NCBI GenBank assembly: GCA_002389265.1
Contig: DGOD01000016.1
Location: 1 to 13,383, forward strand
DNA length: 13,383 nt
Source: Gammaproteobacteria bacterium UBA4475
Lineage (GTDB): Bacteria; Pseudomonadota; Gammaproteobacteria; Pseudomonadales; Azotimanducaceae
Direction of reading: 5' to 3'
The position numbers and the translations under genes are program-made. Shown in pieces: positions 13,382 through 13,383 of this stretch (positions within the stretch are counted from its first letter, which is position 1; the number at the start of each line of letters is the position of its first letter). A model generated the notes under the pieces. The model saw only the letters and a list, made by a program, of their open reading frames with translations. It was not told the origin of the DNA and searched no databases.

Positions 13382-13383
13382 GG

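Noticed and set aside
1..13383. Transposases, phage genes, CRISPR arrays, tRNA or rRNA genes, toxin-antitoxin pairs
   Set aside because: None was seen on either strand. Spacers are short, apart from 4471-4873, and contain only the small repeats listed.

Overview
The window looks like chromosomal DNA from a free-living, moderate-G+C proteobacterium, most likely a marine or aquatic gammaproteobacterium. This rests on three things: the proteobacterial-type 474-residue LeuC (cysteine spacing as in E. coli), the mix of a coniferyl-type aldehyde dehydrogenase with an F420/flavin LLM oxidoreductase, and frequent GTG starts. The taxonomic call is inference. I see no rRNA, tRNA, CRISPR array, insertion sequence or phage gene.

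Layout. Positions 1-132 hold the tail of an upstream reading frame and a hairpin. A small minus-strand gene (133-345) diverges from a plus-strand pair: a CitE/malyl-CoA-lyase-like protein (619-1548) and a HAD hydrolase whose reading frame overlaps it by 4 bases (1545-2282). The divergent spacer carries a near-perfect split inverted repeat. The HAD gene converges on a minus-strand pair, a GNAT acetyltransferase (3898-4470) followed by an aldehyde dehydrogenase (2392-3813); tandem hairpins lie in the convergent gap. A 403-base gap (4471-4873) holds no convincing intact gene but may contain a decayed sulfatase start. A large 767-residue protein with a divergent class III nucleotide-cyclase-like domain follows (4874-7177).

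From 7334 to the end there is a same-strand cluster: leuC, leuD, cimA, an LLM-class oxidoreductase and mtnA. CimA makes (R)-citramalate from pyruvate and acetyl-CoA. LeuCD can isomerise it (as it does isopropylmalate), giving 2-oxobutyrate and isoleucine after a LeuB step that is not encoded here. MtnA belongs to methionine salvage from methylthioadenosine. The role of the LLM enzyme is not evident.

No clear new multi-gene system is visible. The most promising unexplained items are the cyclase-like protein with a substituted catalytic position and a large unrecognised N-terminal region, the GNAT gene whose conserved N-terminus has only an ATC codon behind a strong Shine-Dalgarno, the split inverted repeat at 430-499, and cimA standing where leuB often follows leuCD.
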